This document shows positions 37,357 through 45,699 of a stretch of 64,000 nt of DNA, piece after piece. Made by a program: the position numbers and the translations under genes. Location of the stretch: assembly GCA_035314825.1 (NCBI GenBank), contig DATFYX010000066.1:1-64000 (forward strand). Reading direction: 5' to 3'. The notes under the pieces were generated by a model that was not told the DNA's origin, made no database searches, and saw only the letters and a program-made list of their open reading frames with translations. This stretch comes from Candidatus Eremiobacteraceae bacterium. Lineage in GTDB: Bacteria > Vulcanimicrobiota > Vulcanimicrobiia > Eremiobacterales > Eremiobacteraceae. How positions within the stretch are numbered: the first letter of the stretch is position 1; each line of letters starts with the position of its first letter.

Positions 37357-37817
37357 AAGCCGAGTTCGGCGGCGGATTTCTCTTGGACGATCTTTTCCAC
37401 GAGGCCCACGAGGCGCCGTTCGTTGAGATGGGTCATGCGCTTGCCCATTTCGGCGAGCGGCACCCACACCACTTCGTCGACCTCACCCTCCTGCGGCACC
37501 GGCGTACCGCGCTTGTAGCGCATGAGATAGAAATGCACGATCTTGCTGTGCTTGAGCCGGCTGCTGTAGAACCAGTACTTGATGTCGGCGAGTTTGTCGA
37601 TGATCACACCCTCGACGCTTGTCTCTTCGAGCACCTCGCGCGTGGCGGTGTCCTCGACGCGTTCGCCGGGTTCGACGTGCCCTTTGGGCAGCGACCAGAT
37701 GCGCGGCGTCGCGCGCCCGATCACCAAGCCGCAATACGACGCACCGTTGCGCTTGAGCACGAAACCGCCCGCCGAGCGCTCGTGTTTGATCCTCGTCGGG
37801 CGGCGGCGCGGCTTCAC
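37353..37817 (-). CDS. Nudix hydrolase
   Basis: A 154-residue hydrolase with a complete Nudix box GHVEPGERVEDTATREVLEETSVEG (G-x5-E-x7-REVxEExG). The preceding RIWSLPKGHVEPGE and basic N-terminus (SAGGFVLKRN) fit the diadenosine polyphosphate or (d)NTP-like clades. It follows gcvPB by six bases and shares TTTTGA with the DUF3048 gene. Confidence 0.85.
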   Translation of the reverse strand: MKPRRRPTRIKHERSAGGFVLKRNGASYCGLVIGRATPRIWSLPKGHVEPGERVEDTATREVLEETSVEGVIIDKLADIKYWFYSSRLKHSKIVHFYLMRYKRGTPVPQEGEVDEVVWVPLAEMGKRMTHLNERRLVGLVEKIVQEKSAAELGF

Positions 37818-37823
37818 GGCGGG

Positions 37824-39290
37824 CTAGCTCTGGGCGTCCGAGGGCGGCGACCAGCGCAAGCCGATGCCTTTGTTCGCAAGCCTGCCGACCTGCGCTTCGT
37901 CCACCCGGCGCACCGGCGTGTGCAGCGGCATCTGCTGCACCGCGGCTGGATCCTCGTGCGCCCGTGCGACCAGCGCGCGCAGCGTTTCGACGAAGGCGTC
38001 GAGCGTGTAGCGGCTCTCGGTCTCGGTCGGTTCGATCATCAGACATTCGGGCACGACGTGCGGCCAGTACATGGTGGGCGCATGGACGCCCGCATCGAGC
38101 AATCCCTTGGCGAGATCGAGCGCGCGCACGCCGGTCTCTTTCTTGAGCTCCTCAGCGGAGCAGACGAACTCGTGGCGGCAGTAGTCCGCATACGGCACGG
38201 TGAGGAATTCTTTGACCTTGGCACGCAGATAGTTCGCGTTGAGCACGGCGAGCCGGCTGTTGGAGCGCAGCCCCTCTGCGCCATGGACGATGACGTACGC
38301 GTACGCGCGCACGATCGCGAGGAAGTGCGCAGGGAATGCGCGCACCGCGCCGATGCTCTTGGGCCGGTCTTCATCCCAGAAATACGTGCCCGACGCATCG
38401 CGCGCCATCAGCGGCGCAGGCAGATACGGCGACAGCCGCGCGCTCGCACCGACCGGACCAGAACCTGGGCCGCCGCCCCCATGTGGTACCGAGAACGTCT
38501 TGTGCAGGTTGAGATGCATGAGATCGAACCCCATATCGCCGGGGCGCGTCAGGCCGACGATCGCGTTCGCGTTGGCGCCGTCGTAGTACATAAGCCCGCC
38601 GGCGTCGTGCACGGCGCGCGTCATGTCGACGATCTCGTCTTCGAACAGACCGAGCGTGTTGGGATTGGTCATCATGCACACCGCGGCCGTACCGTCGAGC
38701 TTGGCCCGCAGCGTGGCAAGATCCGTGCGCCCGCGCGCGGTGGAGGGGATCGAGACCACCTTGTAGCCCACCATCGCGGCGCTGGCCGGATTCGTGCCGT
38801 GCGCGGTGTCGGGCACGAAGCACGTGAGCCGTTCGTGCTCGCCGCGGTCTTTGAAGTACTTCTTGGCCATGAGCATGGCGGTGATCTCGCCGTGCGCACC
38901 GGCGGCCGGCATGAGCGAGAACGCGTCCATCCCGAACAGACTCGACAGCGTGCGCTCCATGTGCCACAGCAGCCGGATGGCGCCTTGCGCCCCGTGGTCG
39001 GGCGCGAACGGATGCAGATCCGTGAAGCCGGCGAAACCCGACACCGCCTCGTTGAGCTTGGGATTGTACTTCATCGTGCACGAACCGAGCGGATAGAAAT
39101 TCGTGTCTACCGAGAAGTTGCGATGCGACAGCTCGGTGAAATGGCGCGCGACCTCGAGCTCGGTGAGATCCGGCAGCGGCAGGTCGGCGCGCAGCGCGTC
39201 CGGCTCCAAGAATTGCTTCGGAGCGCCTGCGTCGCGCACGAAGTCGCTGCCGCGCCCGGGCGCGCCTTGTTCAAACAGCAGCGACGGCAT
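37824..39290 (-). CDS. gcvPB: Glycine dehydrogenase (decarboxylating) subunit 2
   Basis: A 488-residue PLP-bearing half of split P-protein. Lys264 in HLNLHKTFSVPHGGGGPG is the PLP lysine; NFYPLGSCTMKYNPK and TDLHPFAPDHG are diagnostic. With GcvPA it decarboxylates glycine and passes aminomethyl to GcvH lipoate. It overlaps gcvPA by 20 bases and precedes nudix by six. Confidence 0.96.
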   Translation of the reverse strand: MPSLLFEQGAPGRGSDFVRDAGAPKQFLEPDALRADLPLPDLTELEVARHFTELSHRNFSVDTNFYPLGSCTMKYNPKLNEAVSGFAGFTDLHPFAPDHGAQGAIRLLWHMERTLSSLFGMDAFSLMPAAGAHGEITAMLMAKKYFKDRGEHERLTCFVPDTAHGTNPASAAMVGYKVVSIPSTARGRTDLATLRAKLDGTAAVCMMTNPNTLGLFEDEIVDMTRAVHDAGGLMYYDGANANAIVGLTRPGDMGFDLMHLNLHKTFSVPHGGGGPGSGPVGASARLSPYLPAPLMARDASGTYFWDEDRPKSIGAVRAFPAHFLAIVRAYAYVIVHGAEGLRSNSRLAVLNANYLRAKVKEFLTVPYADYCRHEFVCSAEELKKETGVRALDLAKGLLDAGVHAPTMYWPHVVPECLMIEPTETESRYTLDAFVETLRALVARAHEDPAAVQQMPLHTPVRRVDEAQVGRLANKGIGLRWSPPSDAQS

Positions 39291-40620
39291 GCGTATGTTC
39301 CTCGGTCAGGGCGCGCGCGAAATCGGCGATCTGCGCGGTGGTGGTCAGCTCGGTCGCGCATACGAGCAGCGCGTCGGTGAGCTCGGGGTAGAACTTGGAC
39401 AGCGGCAGGCCGGCGAGGATGCCGCGCTTTTCGAGCCGCTCGGCAAGTTCGGCTGCCGGCAGCGGCGTGCGCACGACGAATTCGTTGAAGAACGGCGCGC
39501 GATCCGCGACGCCGAAGCCCGGCACCGCGGCGATGGCGGACGCAAGCGCTCGCGCGTTGGCCATGTTGGCGCACGCGATCGAGGTGAGGCCCTTGCGGCC
39601 TACGGTCGCGAGATAGATCGTCGCGATGAGCGCGCACAACGCTTGGTTGGTACAGATGTTCGAGCTTGCAAGCTCGCGCCTGATATGCTGTTCCCGACCC
39701 TGCAGCGTCAGCACGTATGCCTTGCGCCCGTCGACGTCGTGCGTCTGGCCGACCAGCCTGCCCGGCAGCCGGCGCACGTGCTCTTTGGTGGTCGCCACGA
39801 AGCCCACGTACGGGCCGCCGTAGCCGACCGGCAGGCCGAACGATTGCGCGTCGCCGACCGCGATGTCGGCGCCCAACTCGCGCGGCGTCTTGAGCACCGC
39901 CAACGAGAGGGCCTCGGCGGTCACGTGCACTGTCAGGGCGCCGCTCGCATGCCCGGCCTGGGCCGCCGGCGCGACGGCGTCGATCGCGCCGAAGAAGTTG
40001 GGGCTTTGCACGATCGCAGCCGCGATGTCATCATCGAATCTAGCCGGTACCACGGTCAAACCGTCGCGGTCCAGCGGCAGCTCGACGATGCTGATGCCCA
40101 TGCCCTCGGCGTAGGTCGCCAGCACGCGGCGATAGAGCGGGTGCACGCCGCGGCTGATCGCGACGCGCCGCCGGCCGGTCGCCTGCGCCGCCATGATGAC
40201 GCTTTCGACCAGCGCGGTCGAGCCATCGTACACGGACGCATTGCTCACGTCCATGCCGGTGAGCAGACAGATGTAGGTCTGCCACTCGAAGATGGCTTGC
40301 AGGCTGCCTTGGCTCGCCTCGGCCTGATACGGCGTGTATGCCGTCAGGAACTCAGAACGGAAAGCGAAGTACGGGACCGCGGGAGGCTGGTAGTGGCGAT
40401 AGGCGCCGGCGCCGAGGAACGACGTCATGCGCGCCGCGCCATTCTCGTCGGCCATCGCGCGGATGTGCGCGAACGCCTCGGCCTCCGGCAGCGCCGGGGC
40501 GACGTCGATGTCTCCTTTGATCTTCAGACCCGCGGGCGGATCGGTCAGCGCTTCGAGCGAGGGCGCGCCGATGACGTCGAGCATCGCGCGGATGTCCTGC
40601 GGCGTGTGCGGGGTGTACAT
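39271..40620 (-). CDS. gcvPA: Glycine dehydrogenase (decarboxylating) subunit 1
   Basis: A 449-residue partner of GcvPB, the N-terminal half of P-protein. Recognised by YTPHTPQDIRAMLDVIG, GAGAYRHYQPPAVPYF, RSEFLTAYTPYQAEASQG and GKKAYVLTLQ-like segments such as DGRKAYVLTLQGREQHIRREL. It lies two bases after gcvH and overlaps gcvPB. Confidence 0.96.
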   Translation of the reverse strand: MYTPHTPQDIRAMLDVIGAPSLEALTDPPAGLKIKGDIDVAPALPEAEAFAHIRAMADENGAARMTSFLGAGAYRHYQPPAVPYFAFRSEFLTAYTPYQAEASQGSLQAIFEWQTYICLLTGMDVSNASVYDGSTALVESVIMAAQATGRRRVAISRGVHPLYRRVLATYAEGMGISIVELPLDRDGLTVVPARFDDDIAAAIVQSPNFFGAIDAVAPAAQAGHASGALTVHVTAEALSLAVLKTPRELGADIAVGDAQSFGLPVGYGGPYVGFVATTKEHVRRLPGRLVGQTHDVDGRKAYVLTLQGREQHIRRELASSNICTNQALCALIATIYLATVGRKGLTSIACANMANARALASAIAAVPGFGVADRAPFFNEFVVRTPLPAAELAERLEKRGILAGLPLSKFYPELTDALLVCATELTTTAQIADFARALTEEHTHAVAAV

Positions 40621-40622
40621 CG

Positions 40623-41012
40623 CTAGCCTGCCGCCGCGTCGACGACCTTTTGGTATGCCGCGGCATCCAGCAGATTCTTGGCCTGGCCCGCATCGGCAAG
40701 CGTCATCTTCACCAGCCAGCCGCCGCCGTAGGGCTCGCTGTTGACCTTCGCCGGATCGTTCTCGACATCGCCATTCACGTGCGTGATGGTGCCCGAGAGC
40801 GGCGCGAAGATATCCGACACCGCTTTCACCGACTCGATGACGCCCATCTGTTTGAACTGCTCGACCGTGACGCCGGCCTTGGGCATCTCGACGTACACGA
40901 TATCGCCGAGCGACGACTGCGCGTAGTCGGTGATACCGATGATGGCGCTGGTGCCGTCAAGCTTCACCCATTCGTGCTCTTTGGTGTACAGCAGGTCTTG
41001 CGGTAGCTCCAC
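40623..41012 (-). CDS. gcvH: Glycine cleavage system H protein
   Basis: A 129-residue lipoyl carrier. The lipoylated lysine is K63 in VIESVKAVSDIFAP; KEHEWVKLDGTSAIIGITDYAQ is the family start. It shuttles aminomethyl between P- and T-proteins. It sits between gcvT and gcvPA with short gaps; lipoate genes are not in this window. Confidence 0.96.
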   Translation of the reverse strand: MELPQDLLYTKEHEWVKLDGTSAIIGITDYAQSSLGDIVYVEMPKAGVTVEQFKQMGVIESVKAVSDIFAPLSGTITHVNGDVENDPAKVNSEPYGGGWLVKMTLADAGQAKNLLDAAAYQKVVDAAAG

Positions 41013-41032
41013 GCTCGTATCGCTTCCTTCTC

Positions 41033-42136
41033 TTATCGGGGGCGTTTGTAGAAGGGCAGCGACACCACGCTCGCGCGATGGCGCTGTCCGCGGATCTCGA
41101 CCTCAAGCACGGTGCCCGGCGCGCTCGCATCGGCGCGCACCAGTGCGGTGGCTATGTTCTTGCCGCCGAGCGCCGGTGCCGGGGAGCCGCTGCGGATCTC
41201 GCCGACGCGCTCATCGCCGCGCCACACGGAGTAACCCGCGCGCGCAGGCGCGCGACCGTCCATGGTCATGCCGACGATGCGGTCGTAGCCGCCGCCGGCG
41301 CGCTGGCGCGCCAGCGCCTCCTTGCCGACAAACCCTGGCTTGTCAAGTTTGACGAACGGATCGAGTCCGGCTTGCAGCGGCGTGATGTCTTCTTCCAACT
41401 CATGGCCGTACAGCGGCATGCCCGCTTCCAGACGCAATACGTCGCGCGCTCCCAGACCTGCGGGCTGCAAGCCGACGCGCGCGCCCTCGCGCGTCAATGT
41501 CTCCCACAACTGCTGCGCGGCGCCTGCCGCGATGAACAGCTCGAAACCGTCTTCGCCCGTATACCCGGTGCGCGCGATCTCCGCCGGCACGCCGGCGACC
41601 GTGCCTTCGGTCGCGTAATAGTACTTGAGGGCCGAGAGGTCGGCGTCGGTGAGCGGCTGGAGCAGTTCGAGCGAGCGCGGGCCTTGGATCGCGACGAGCG
41701 CGAAATCGGCGGTGCGGTCCACCAGCGTCACGTCGGCCGGCAGCCGGCTGATCAGCCAGCGCCACATCTTCTCGGAGTTGGCGGCGTTGACGACGATCAG
41801 CCAGCGTCCGTTCAGGCGGTAGATGATCGCGTCGTCGCGCGCCCCGCCGTGTTCGTTGGTGAAGATGTTGTAGCGCGCTTGGTTCGGCTTCATCGTCTCG
41901 ACCGCGTTGACGGTGAGACCGTCAAGCCAGCGCGCGACGCCCTCGCCCGTGGCGACGAACTGGCCCATATGCGACAGGTCGAACATGCCGGCGGCGGTCC
42001 TCACGGCGCGATGCTCGTCGAGGATGCCGGCGTACTGGATCGGCATCAGAAAGCCCCCGAACGGGGACATCTTCGCGCCGAGCCTTTCATGGACTGCGAA
42101 CAGCGGAGTCCGCAACAGGCTTTGGGTCGTGGTCAC
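41033..42136 (-). CDS. gcvT: Glycine cleavage system aminomethyltransferase
   Basis: A 367-residue T-protein transferring methylene from GcvH to tetrahydrofolate with release of ammonia. Seen: GAKMSPFGGFLMPIQYAG, GMFDLSHMGQF, GGARDDAIIYRL, RTGYTGEDGFELF and EAGMPLYGHELEEDITPLQAGL. Full length. It is the first gcv gene; the 56 bases upstream are too few for a glycine riboswitch. Confidence 0.95.
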   Translation of the reverse strand: MTTTQSLLRTPLFAVHERLGAKMSPFGGFLMPIQYAGILDEHRAVRTAAGMFDLSHMGQFVATGEGVARWLDGLTVNAVETMKPNQARYNIFTNEHGGARDDAIIYRLNGRWLIVVNAANSEKMWRWLISRLPADVTLVDRTADFALVAIQGPRSLELLQPLTDADLSALKYYYATEGTVAGVPAEIARTGYTGEDGFELFIAAGAAQQLWETLTREGARVGLQPAGLGARDVLRLEAGMPLYGHELEEDITPLQAGLDPFVKLDKPGFVGKEALARQRAGGGYDRIVGMTMDGRAPARAGYSVWRGDERVGEIRSGSPAPALGGKNIATALVRADASAPGTVLEVEIRGQRHRASVVSLPFYKRPR

Positions 42137-42192
42137 GACTCGCTTTTCGCGTTCCGGCGCAAACCGCCCTGGGCTGGTCTACGCCATAGGTC

Positions 42193-43440
42193 CTAGCCGG
42201 AACTCTCCGGATCGTAGATGGCGCCGACGAACAGCAATGCGTGGCTGCGGCGGTCTTCGATGGCGCAGAAGAACGGGCGGTCGACGATCATGCGAAACGG
42301 CGGAGGCTCGGGACGCACGGCCGTCATGGTGATTCCGATCGAGGTCACTGCGGCGGCCTCCGAGCCCTCCTCATCCACCTTCAGATAGGTCGCTTGCAGC
42401 ACGCTTGAGATGAAGAAATTCGGACCCGCGCTTTGCCCAGGAGCGGGCTCGAACAGCTCTTGGAACTGCGCCGCTCCGGCCTCGAACGCGCGCTTCATGC
42501 CGAGCGCCTGCAGCGGACCGTTGAGCACGTACTGCGCTTTGAGCTCGAATCGAGGCAGCGCGATCTCGCCGCGGCGTTCGGCGAACTGTCCCTGCCAAGT
42601 CTTCCAGTTCGGCGGCGAGAGCTCGGCTTCAAGTGCGGCTAGGTTCGACGTGGGCGCCGGCAGCAGGACCACCATCGCGAGGTCGCCCGTGCCGTACGGC
42701 AGGCGGATCGCTTGCATGTCCTTCGTCTCGAAGTAGTCGAACTTGGCGGACTGGTCCATGAGCGGCACTTTCTTCACCGAACCGTCCGCCAGCGTGAAGT
42801 CATGCGGCTGCGTCTTGGTCGCGTCGAACTTGGTGCTCCATTGGCCTTTGAAGTACAATGCGTTGAGCAGCAGCGCGACGTCTGCCGGGTTGATGCGGTC
42901 GATGATCTTGGGGATCTTGCCCTGCGTCTTCTTCTGGACCCAGGCGTTGATGCGCGCCGGCGTCGCGTCGCTGCCGAAATCGACGTCGGCGACTTCGGCG
43001 CCATAGAAGTGCTGCATCTGCTCGACGTACGCTTTGCGCAACGCCATGCGCCGGCTGTCGGCCCACAGCGAATCGGCGACCGAGAGCGTCACGTCTTTGA
43101 CCGGCGCCGCCAACGTCTGGACCAGTTGGGCATTGGCCGAGTTGATGGCGCTAAGATCCGAGCCGTCGAACGCGAGAAGCGCCTTCATCTGTTGCGCGGT
43201 CTCGCCCGAGGCGCCGTTGAGCGCCATCGAGAGGTCGAGGCTGGCGCTGACGGGAGAGAGGACGACGTTCTCGCGCGGGTGCTCTTCTTGCACCGCGTTG
43301 AGCAGACGAAAACCGAAATCGTTGCCGGCCGCGCCGACGTCGAGCGGCTGCGGGGGCTGCGAACCGCGCGCCGTTCCGCCGCCGACCAGCGCGAGGCAAG
43401 CGAGCAGTGCGGCAAGTGCCATCGGGCCTGACATGCTCAT
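42193..43440 (-). CDS. Exported serpin-family protease inhibitor
   Basis: A 415-residue serpin, uncommon in bacteria. Signal peptide core ALAALLACLALVGGG, then the whole serpin fold: NVVLSPVSASLDLSMAL, ALYFKGQWSTKFD, the hinge DEEGSEAAAVTS and FFCAIEDRRSHALLFVGAIYDP. The hinge has E-E-G-S-E-A-A-A, fitting the inhibitory consensus with small residues at P12-P9; the P1 position is near the Thr-Met-Thr of GITMTAV by spacing from the hinge. Possible targets are secreted proteases such as its own sedolisin or competitors (inference). ATG 43440 has AAAGGCGG upstream. Confidence 0.88.
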   Translation of the reverse strand: MSMSGPMALAALLACLALVGGGTARGSQPPQPLDVGAAGNDFGFRLLNAVQEEHPRENVVLSPVSASLDLSMALNGASGETAQQMKALLAFDGSDLSAINSANAQLVQTLAAPVKDVTLSVADSLWADSRRMALRKAYVEQMQHFYGAEVADVDFGSDATPARINAWVQKKTQGKIPKIIDRINPADVALLLNALYFKGQWSTKFDATKTQPHDFTLADGSVKKVPLMDQSAKFDYFETKDMQAIRLPYGTGDLAMVVLLPAPTSNLAALEAELSPPNWKTWQGQFAERRGEIALPRFELKAQYVLNGPLQALGMKRAFEAGAAQFQELFEPAPGQSAGPNFFISSVLQATYLKVDEEGSEAAAVTSIGITMTAVRPEPPPFRMIVDRPFFCAIEDRRSHALLFVGAIYDPESSG

Positions 43441-43465
43441 GAGTCGGTCCGCCTTTCGCGACGGT

Positions 43466-44374
43466 TCAGGTGAGCGGTGCGGCCGCGCCATACGCGTCGC
43501 GTAGGTAGCGCGGCAGGTTGAAAAGCCCGCAGTGCGATTCGGCGTCGTAGAAGCGCAGTCCGCCGCACGCGCGGGCGTGCTCGCCTGCCCGCACGGCGGC
43601 CGTCGACGCGCGAGGGTCGTCGTTCGCGCGCGCCTGTGCGCGGCACAGCGCGAATCCCCACACCGTGTCGAATGCGGGCACGTAGGCGCAATACGGCGCG
43701 ACGCTCGGGAAAGCCAAGCGCAGCGTCGCGATCATGCGCGCGTGCAGATGGAAGTTGTGCGGACCCGCCATCGACGTCTGCAGCGCGTACGCGCCGCCCG
43801 GCGCCAAGCGTGCCCGGATCGCCTCGTACATCGCGACCGAATGCAGCTCGTACGATGGCGAGTCTTCGAGCGGCTCGGTCAGATCGCCGATGATCACGTC
43901 GAACGACTCAGCCGAGCGTTCGACGTATGCTTTCGCGTCGCCGATGATGAGCTCGGCGCGCGCGTCTTCGAACGCGCCGGCGCTCCATTCGGGCATGTGC
44001 GTGCGGCACGCGTCGACCACGACGCCGTCGATATCGACCATCGTCACCTTGCGCATCGAGGGCACGCGAAGCAGCTCGCGCAAGCTGGCGCCCTCGCCGC
44101 CGCCGAGGATCAAGGCGCGTTTCGGTTCGCCCACATCCGCGCACGCGGGATGGACCAGCGCCTCATGGTAGATGAACTCATCCAGCGCGGCGCTTTGGGT
44201 ATCGCCGTCGAGAACCAGCATCTTGCCGAAGAGCTGACTGGTGACGATCGCGTAGCGTTGGAATTCTGATTGGCCAGAGGCGAGGGTGGCGGTAATGGCG
44301 TGGCCGTGGGTCTCGCCCGGGGCTACTTGCTCAACGTACCACTGAAAGTTTTCGGTTTTTGGCAACGGGTTCAA
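43466..44374 (-). CDS. speE: Spermidine synthase-like aminopropyltransferase
   Basis: A 302-residue enzyme transferring aminopropyl from decarboxylated SAM to a diamine. Seen: GKMLVLDGDTQSAALDEFIYHEALVHPA, the SAM-type loop LILGGGEGASLRELL, VTMVDIDGVVVDACRTHMPEW and IIGDLTEPLEDSP (family usually has DxxDP). The C-terminal tail is longer than usual. Gene order speD-speE, with a 44-base overlap, supports the role. Confidence 0.9.
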   Translation of the reverse strand: MNPLPKTENFQWYVEQVAPGETHGHAITATLASGQSEFQRYAIVTSQLFGKMLVLDGDTQSAALDEFIYHEALVHPACADVGEPKRALILGGGEGASLRELLRVPSMRKVTMVDIDGVVVDACRTHMPEWSAGAFEDARAELIIGDAKAYVERSAESFDVIIGDLTEPLEDSPSYELHSVAMYEAIRARLAPGGAYALQTSMAGPHNFHLHARMIATLRLAFPSVAPYCAYVPAFDTVWGFALCRAQARANDDPRASTAAVRAGEHARACGGLRFYDAESHCGLFNLPRYLRDAYGAAAPLT

Positions 44375-44777
44375 CTCCGGTCGTCTTATGCCCGACGCTG
44401 TGGCTATAGACGCCGTCTTCGTTGGTCATCCCGCGGCGCACTTCCGTGGTGAGCATCTGCTTGGCCTGGAACTCGGCGGCCGCGTAGCGGCAGGCCTTCC
44501 AAGGATCGGTCTTGTCGCCGCACGTGTAGATGTCCATGGCGGCGTAGCCGTATTCCGGCCAGGTATGGATGGAAAGATGTGACTCGGCTATGACGACGAC
44601 ACCGCTGACGCCTTGAGGCGTGAAGCGGTGAAACGCGGTCTGCAGGACTTCCGCATTGGCCTCTTTGGCCGCTGCGACGAGGATATTCGCTACTTTGTCG
44701 ACGTCGGCGAGGATCTTCGGATTACAGTCCGACAACTCGACGATGATGTGCGTTCCGAGAGCTCCGGGTGCTTTCAA
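44331..44777 (-). CDS. speD: S-adenosylmethionine decarboxylase proenzyme
   Basis: A 148-residue class Ib proenzyme that self-cleaves to form a pyruvoyl group. The cleavage site is E65-S66 in AESHLSIHTWPEYGYAAMD; FTPQGVSGVVVIAE and TCGD follow the family. TTG 44777 is preferred: GGGGGG (44786-44791) is eight bases upstream and the N-terminus then has normal length. A frame starting with GTG 44819 would overlap the AGGAGG at 44819-44824. Makes decarboxylated SAM for SpeE. Confidence 0.93.
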   Translation of the reverse strand: MKAPGALGTHIIVELSDCNPKILADVDKVANILVAAAKEANAEVLQTAFHRFTPQGVSGVVVIAESHLSIHTWPEYGYAAMDIYTCGDKTDPWKACRYAAAEFQAKQMLTTEVRRGMTNEDGVYSHSVGHKTTGVEPVAKNRKLSVVR

Positions 44778-44868
44778 TAATCTGACCCCCCACAGGGTGA
44801 ACGAGCAGGGAGATCCCACCTCCTAATGGTTGGGCTTTCACGCGGGTTGTCCCACGTACCAAGTACGA

Positions 44869-44897
44869 ATATTAGGCCATTTAACATCCTTTGTAAA
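44869..44897 (-). promoter_or_regulatory. Promoter of the speD-speE run, with palindrome at +1
   Basis: On the minus strand TTTACA (44897-44892) and TAATAT (44874-44869) are 17 bases apart, close to consensus. A palindrome CGTAC-CAA-GTACG at 44855-44867 covers the expected start point, as an operator or 5' hairpin might. The leader to the TTG start is about 85 bases and includes an extra AGGAGG at 44819-44824 that no start codon uses. Confidence 0.65.
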
Positions 44898-44932
44898 TAG
44901 TTTTCGGAACCCGTGATACGGGACACGTGCGT

Positions 44933-44962
44933 TTGACGGCATTGAGAGGCCTGTGATACGAT
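44933..44962 (+). promoter_or_regulatory. Promoter of rplU
   Basis: TTGACG (44933-44938) and TACGAT (44957-44962) are 18 bases apart, ahead of rplU. GTGATACG occurs twice, at 44913-44920 and 44953-44960, 40 bases apart; the second copy overlaps the -10. The first lies inside a small hairpin, CCCGT-GAT-ACGGG (44910-44922). Confidence 0.6.
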
Positions 44963-45007
44963 TCTCGCTTGTCATAAAGCCACTCCCGAACACCAAGAAA
45001 GGTCCGA

Positions 45008-45319
45008 ATGTACGCCGTCATCGAGGCCAACGGCCGGCAACTCAAAGTCAGCGAAGGCGACGTGATCCGCGTCGACAGCATCGCAGGTGCACCCGACTCG
45101 CAGATCGTCTTCGAGCGCGTGCTGCTCGCACACGACGGCGTGGAGCTGCGCATCGGCGCGCCGCTGGTCGAACGCGCGAAAGTCACTGCAACCATCGTGC
45201 GCCAGGGCAAAGACCGCAAGATCATGGTCTTCCACTATAAACCGAAGAAGCGCATCCGCAAGCGCCGAGGGCACCGGCAGCCGATCACCGAGCTGCGCAT
45301 TGAGAAGATCTCGCTCTAA
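45008..45319 (+). CDS. rplU: 50S ribosomal protein bL21
   Basis: A 103-residue large-subunit protein: MYAVIEANGRQLKVSEGDVI, DGVELRIGAPLVERAKVTATIV, the basic end YKPKKRIRKRRGHRQPIT. AAAGG lies six bases before ATG 45008. It is followed by prp as usual, but rpmA (bL27) is not next. Confidence 0.96.
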   Translation: MYAVIEANGRQLKVSEGDVIRVDSIAGAPDSQIVFERVLLAHDGVELRIGAPLVERAKVTATIVRQGKDRKIMVFHYKPKKRIRKRRGHRQPITELRIEKISL

Positions 45320-45692
45320 GGACGGATTAGCGGTCCGCGCGCAGCGCCGCGCGGGCCGGATCGTGCGCCTGCAGGTCAGCGGGCACGCGGGTTTCGCCCA
45401 TCCCGGAGAGGACATCGTCTGCGCGGGCGTGAGCGCGCTCGTGCAATCGGCTGCGCACGGGCTATCGGCGCATTGCGCAGCGGCCGCCACGGTGCGCGAC
45501 GACCCGGAGGGCGATTTTGTGATCGAGCTGCTTGAACCCGCCAACGCCCGGGCACAAGCGGTGCTGGAGACGGCGCTGAGCGGCCTGCGCGCGATCGCCC
45601 GCGAATATCCGGACCACCTCGCCGTGCGCGTGGAGCGCACAGGGGCCCGCCGCTCGCGGACGGAACACACTCGACCCCGAAAAGGAGCCTAG
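45300..45692 (+). CDS. prp: Ribosomal-processing cysteine protease Prp
   Basis: A Prp-family protease which in Firmicutes cuts an N-terminal extension from bL27. The catalytic His and Cys are in VSGHAGFAHPGEDIVCAGVSALVQS. The preceding strand is LAVRAQRRAGRIVRLQ. The start is uncertain: TTG 45300 (inside rplU) keeps the full strand; the next in-frame GTG, 45363, would remove it. It lies directly after rplU. Confidence 0.85.
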   Translation: MRRSRSKDGLAVRAQRRAGRIVRLQVSGHAGFAHPGEDIVCAGVSALVQSAAHGLSAHCAAAATVRDDPEGDFVIELLEPANARAQAVLETALSGLRAIAREYPDHLAVRVERTGARRSRTEHTRPRKGA

Positions 45693-45699
45693 GAAAACG

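Noticed and set aside
35215-39380. Two very long plus-strand frames (685 and 665 codons)
   Set aside because: They lie antisense to scpA/scpB, DUF3048, nudix and gcvPB, which have clear family motifs; no domain is seen in the long frames.
42137-42192. Glycine riboswitch upstream of gcvT
   Set aside because: Only 56 bases lie between serpin and gcvT, too short for one aptamer; no matching core was seen.
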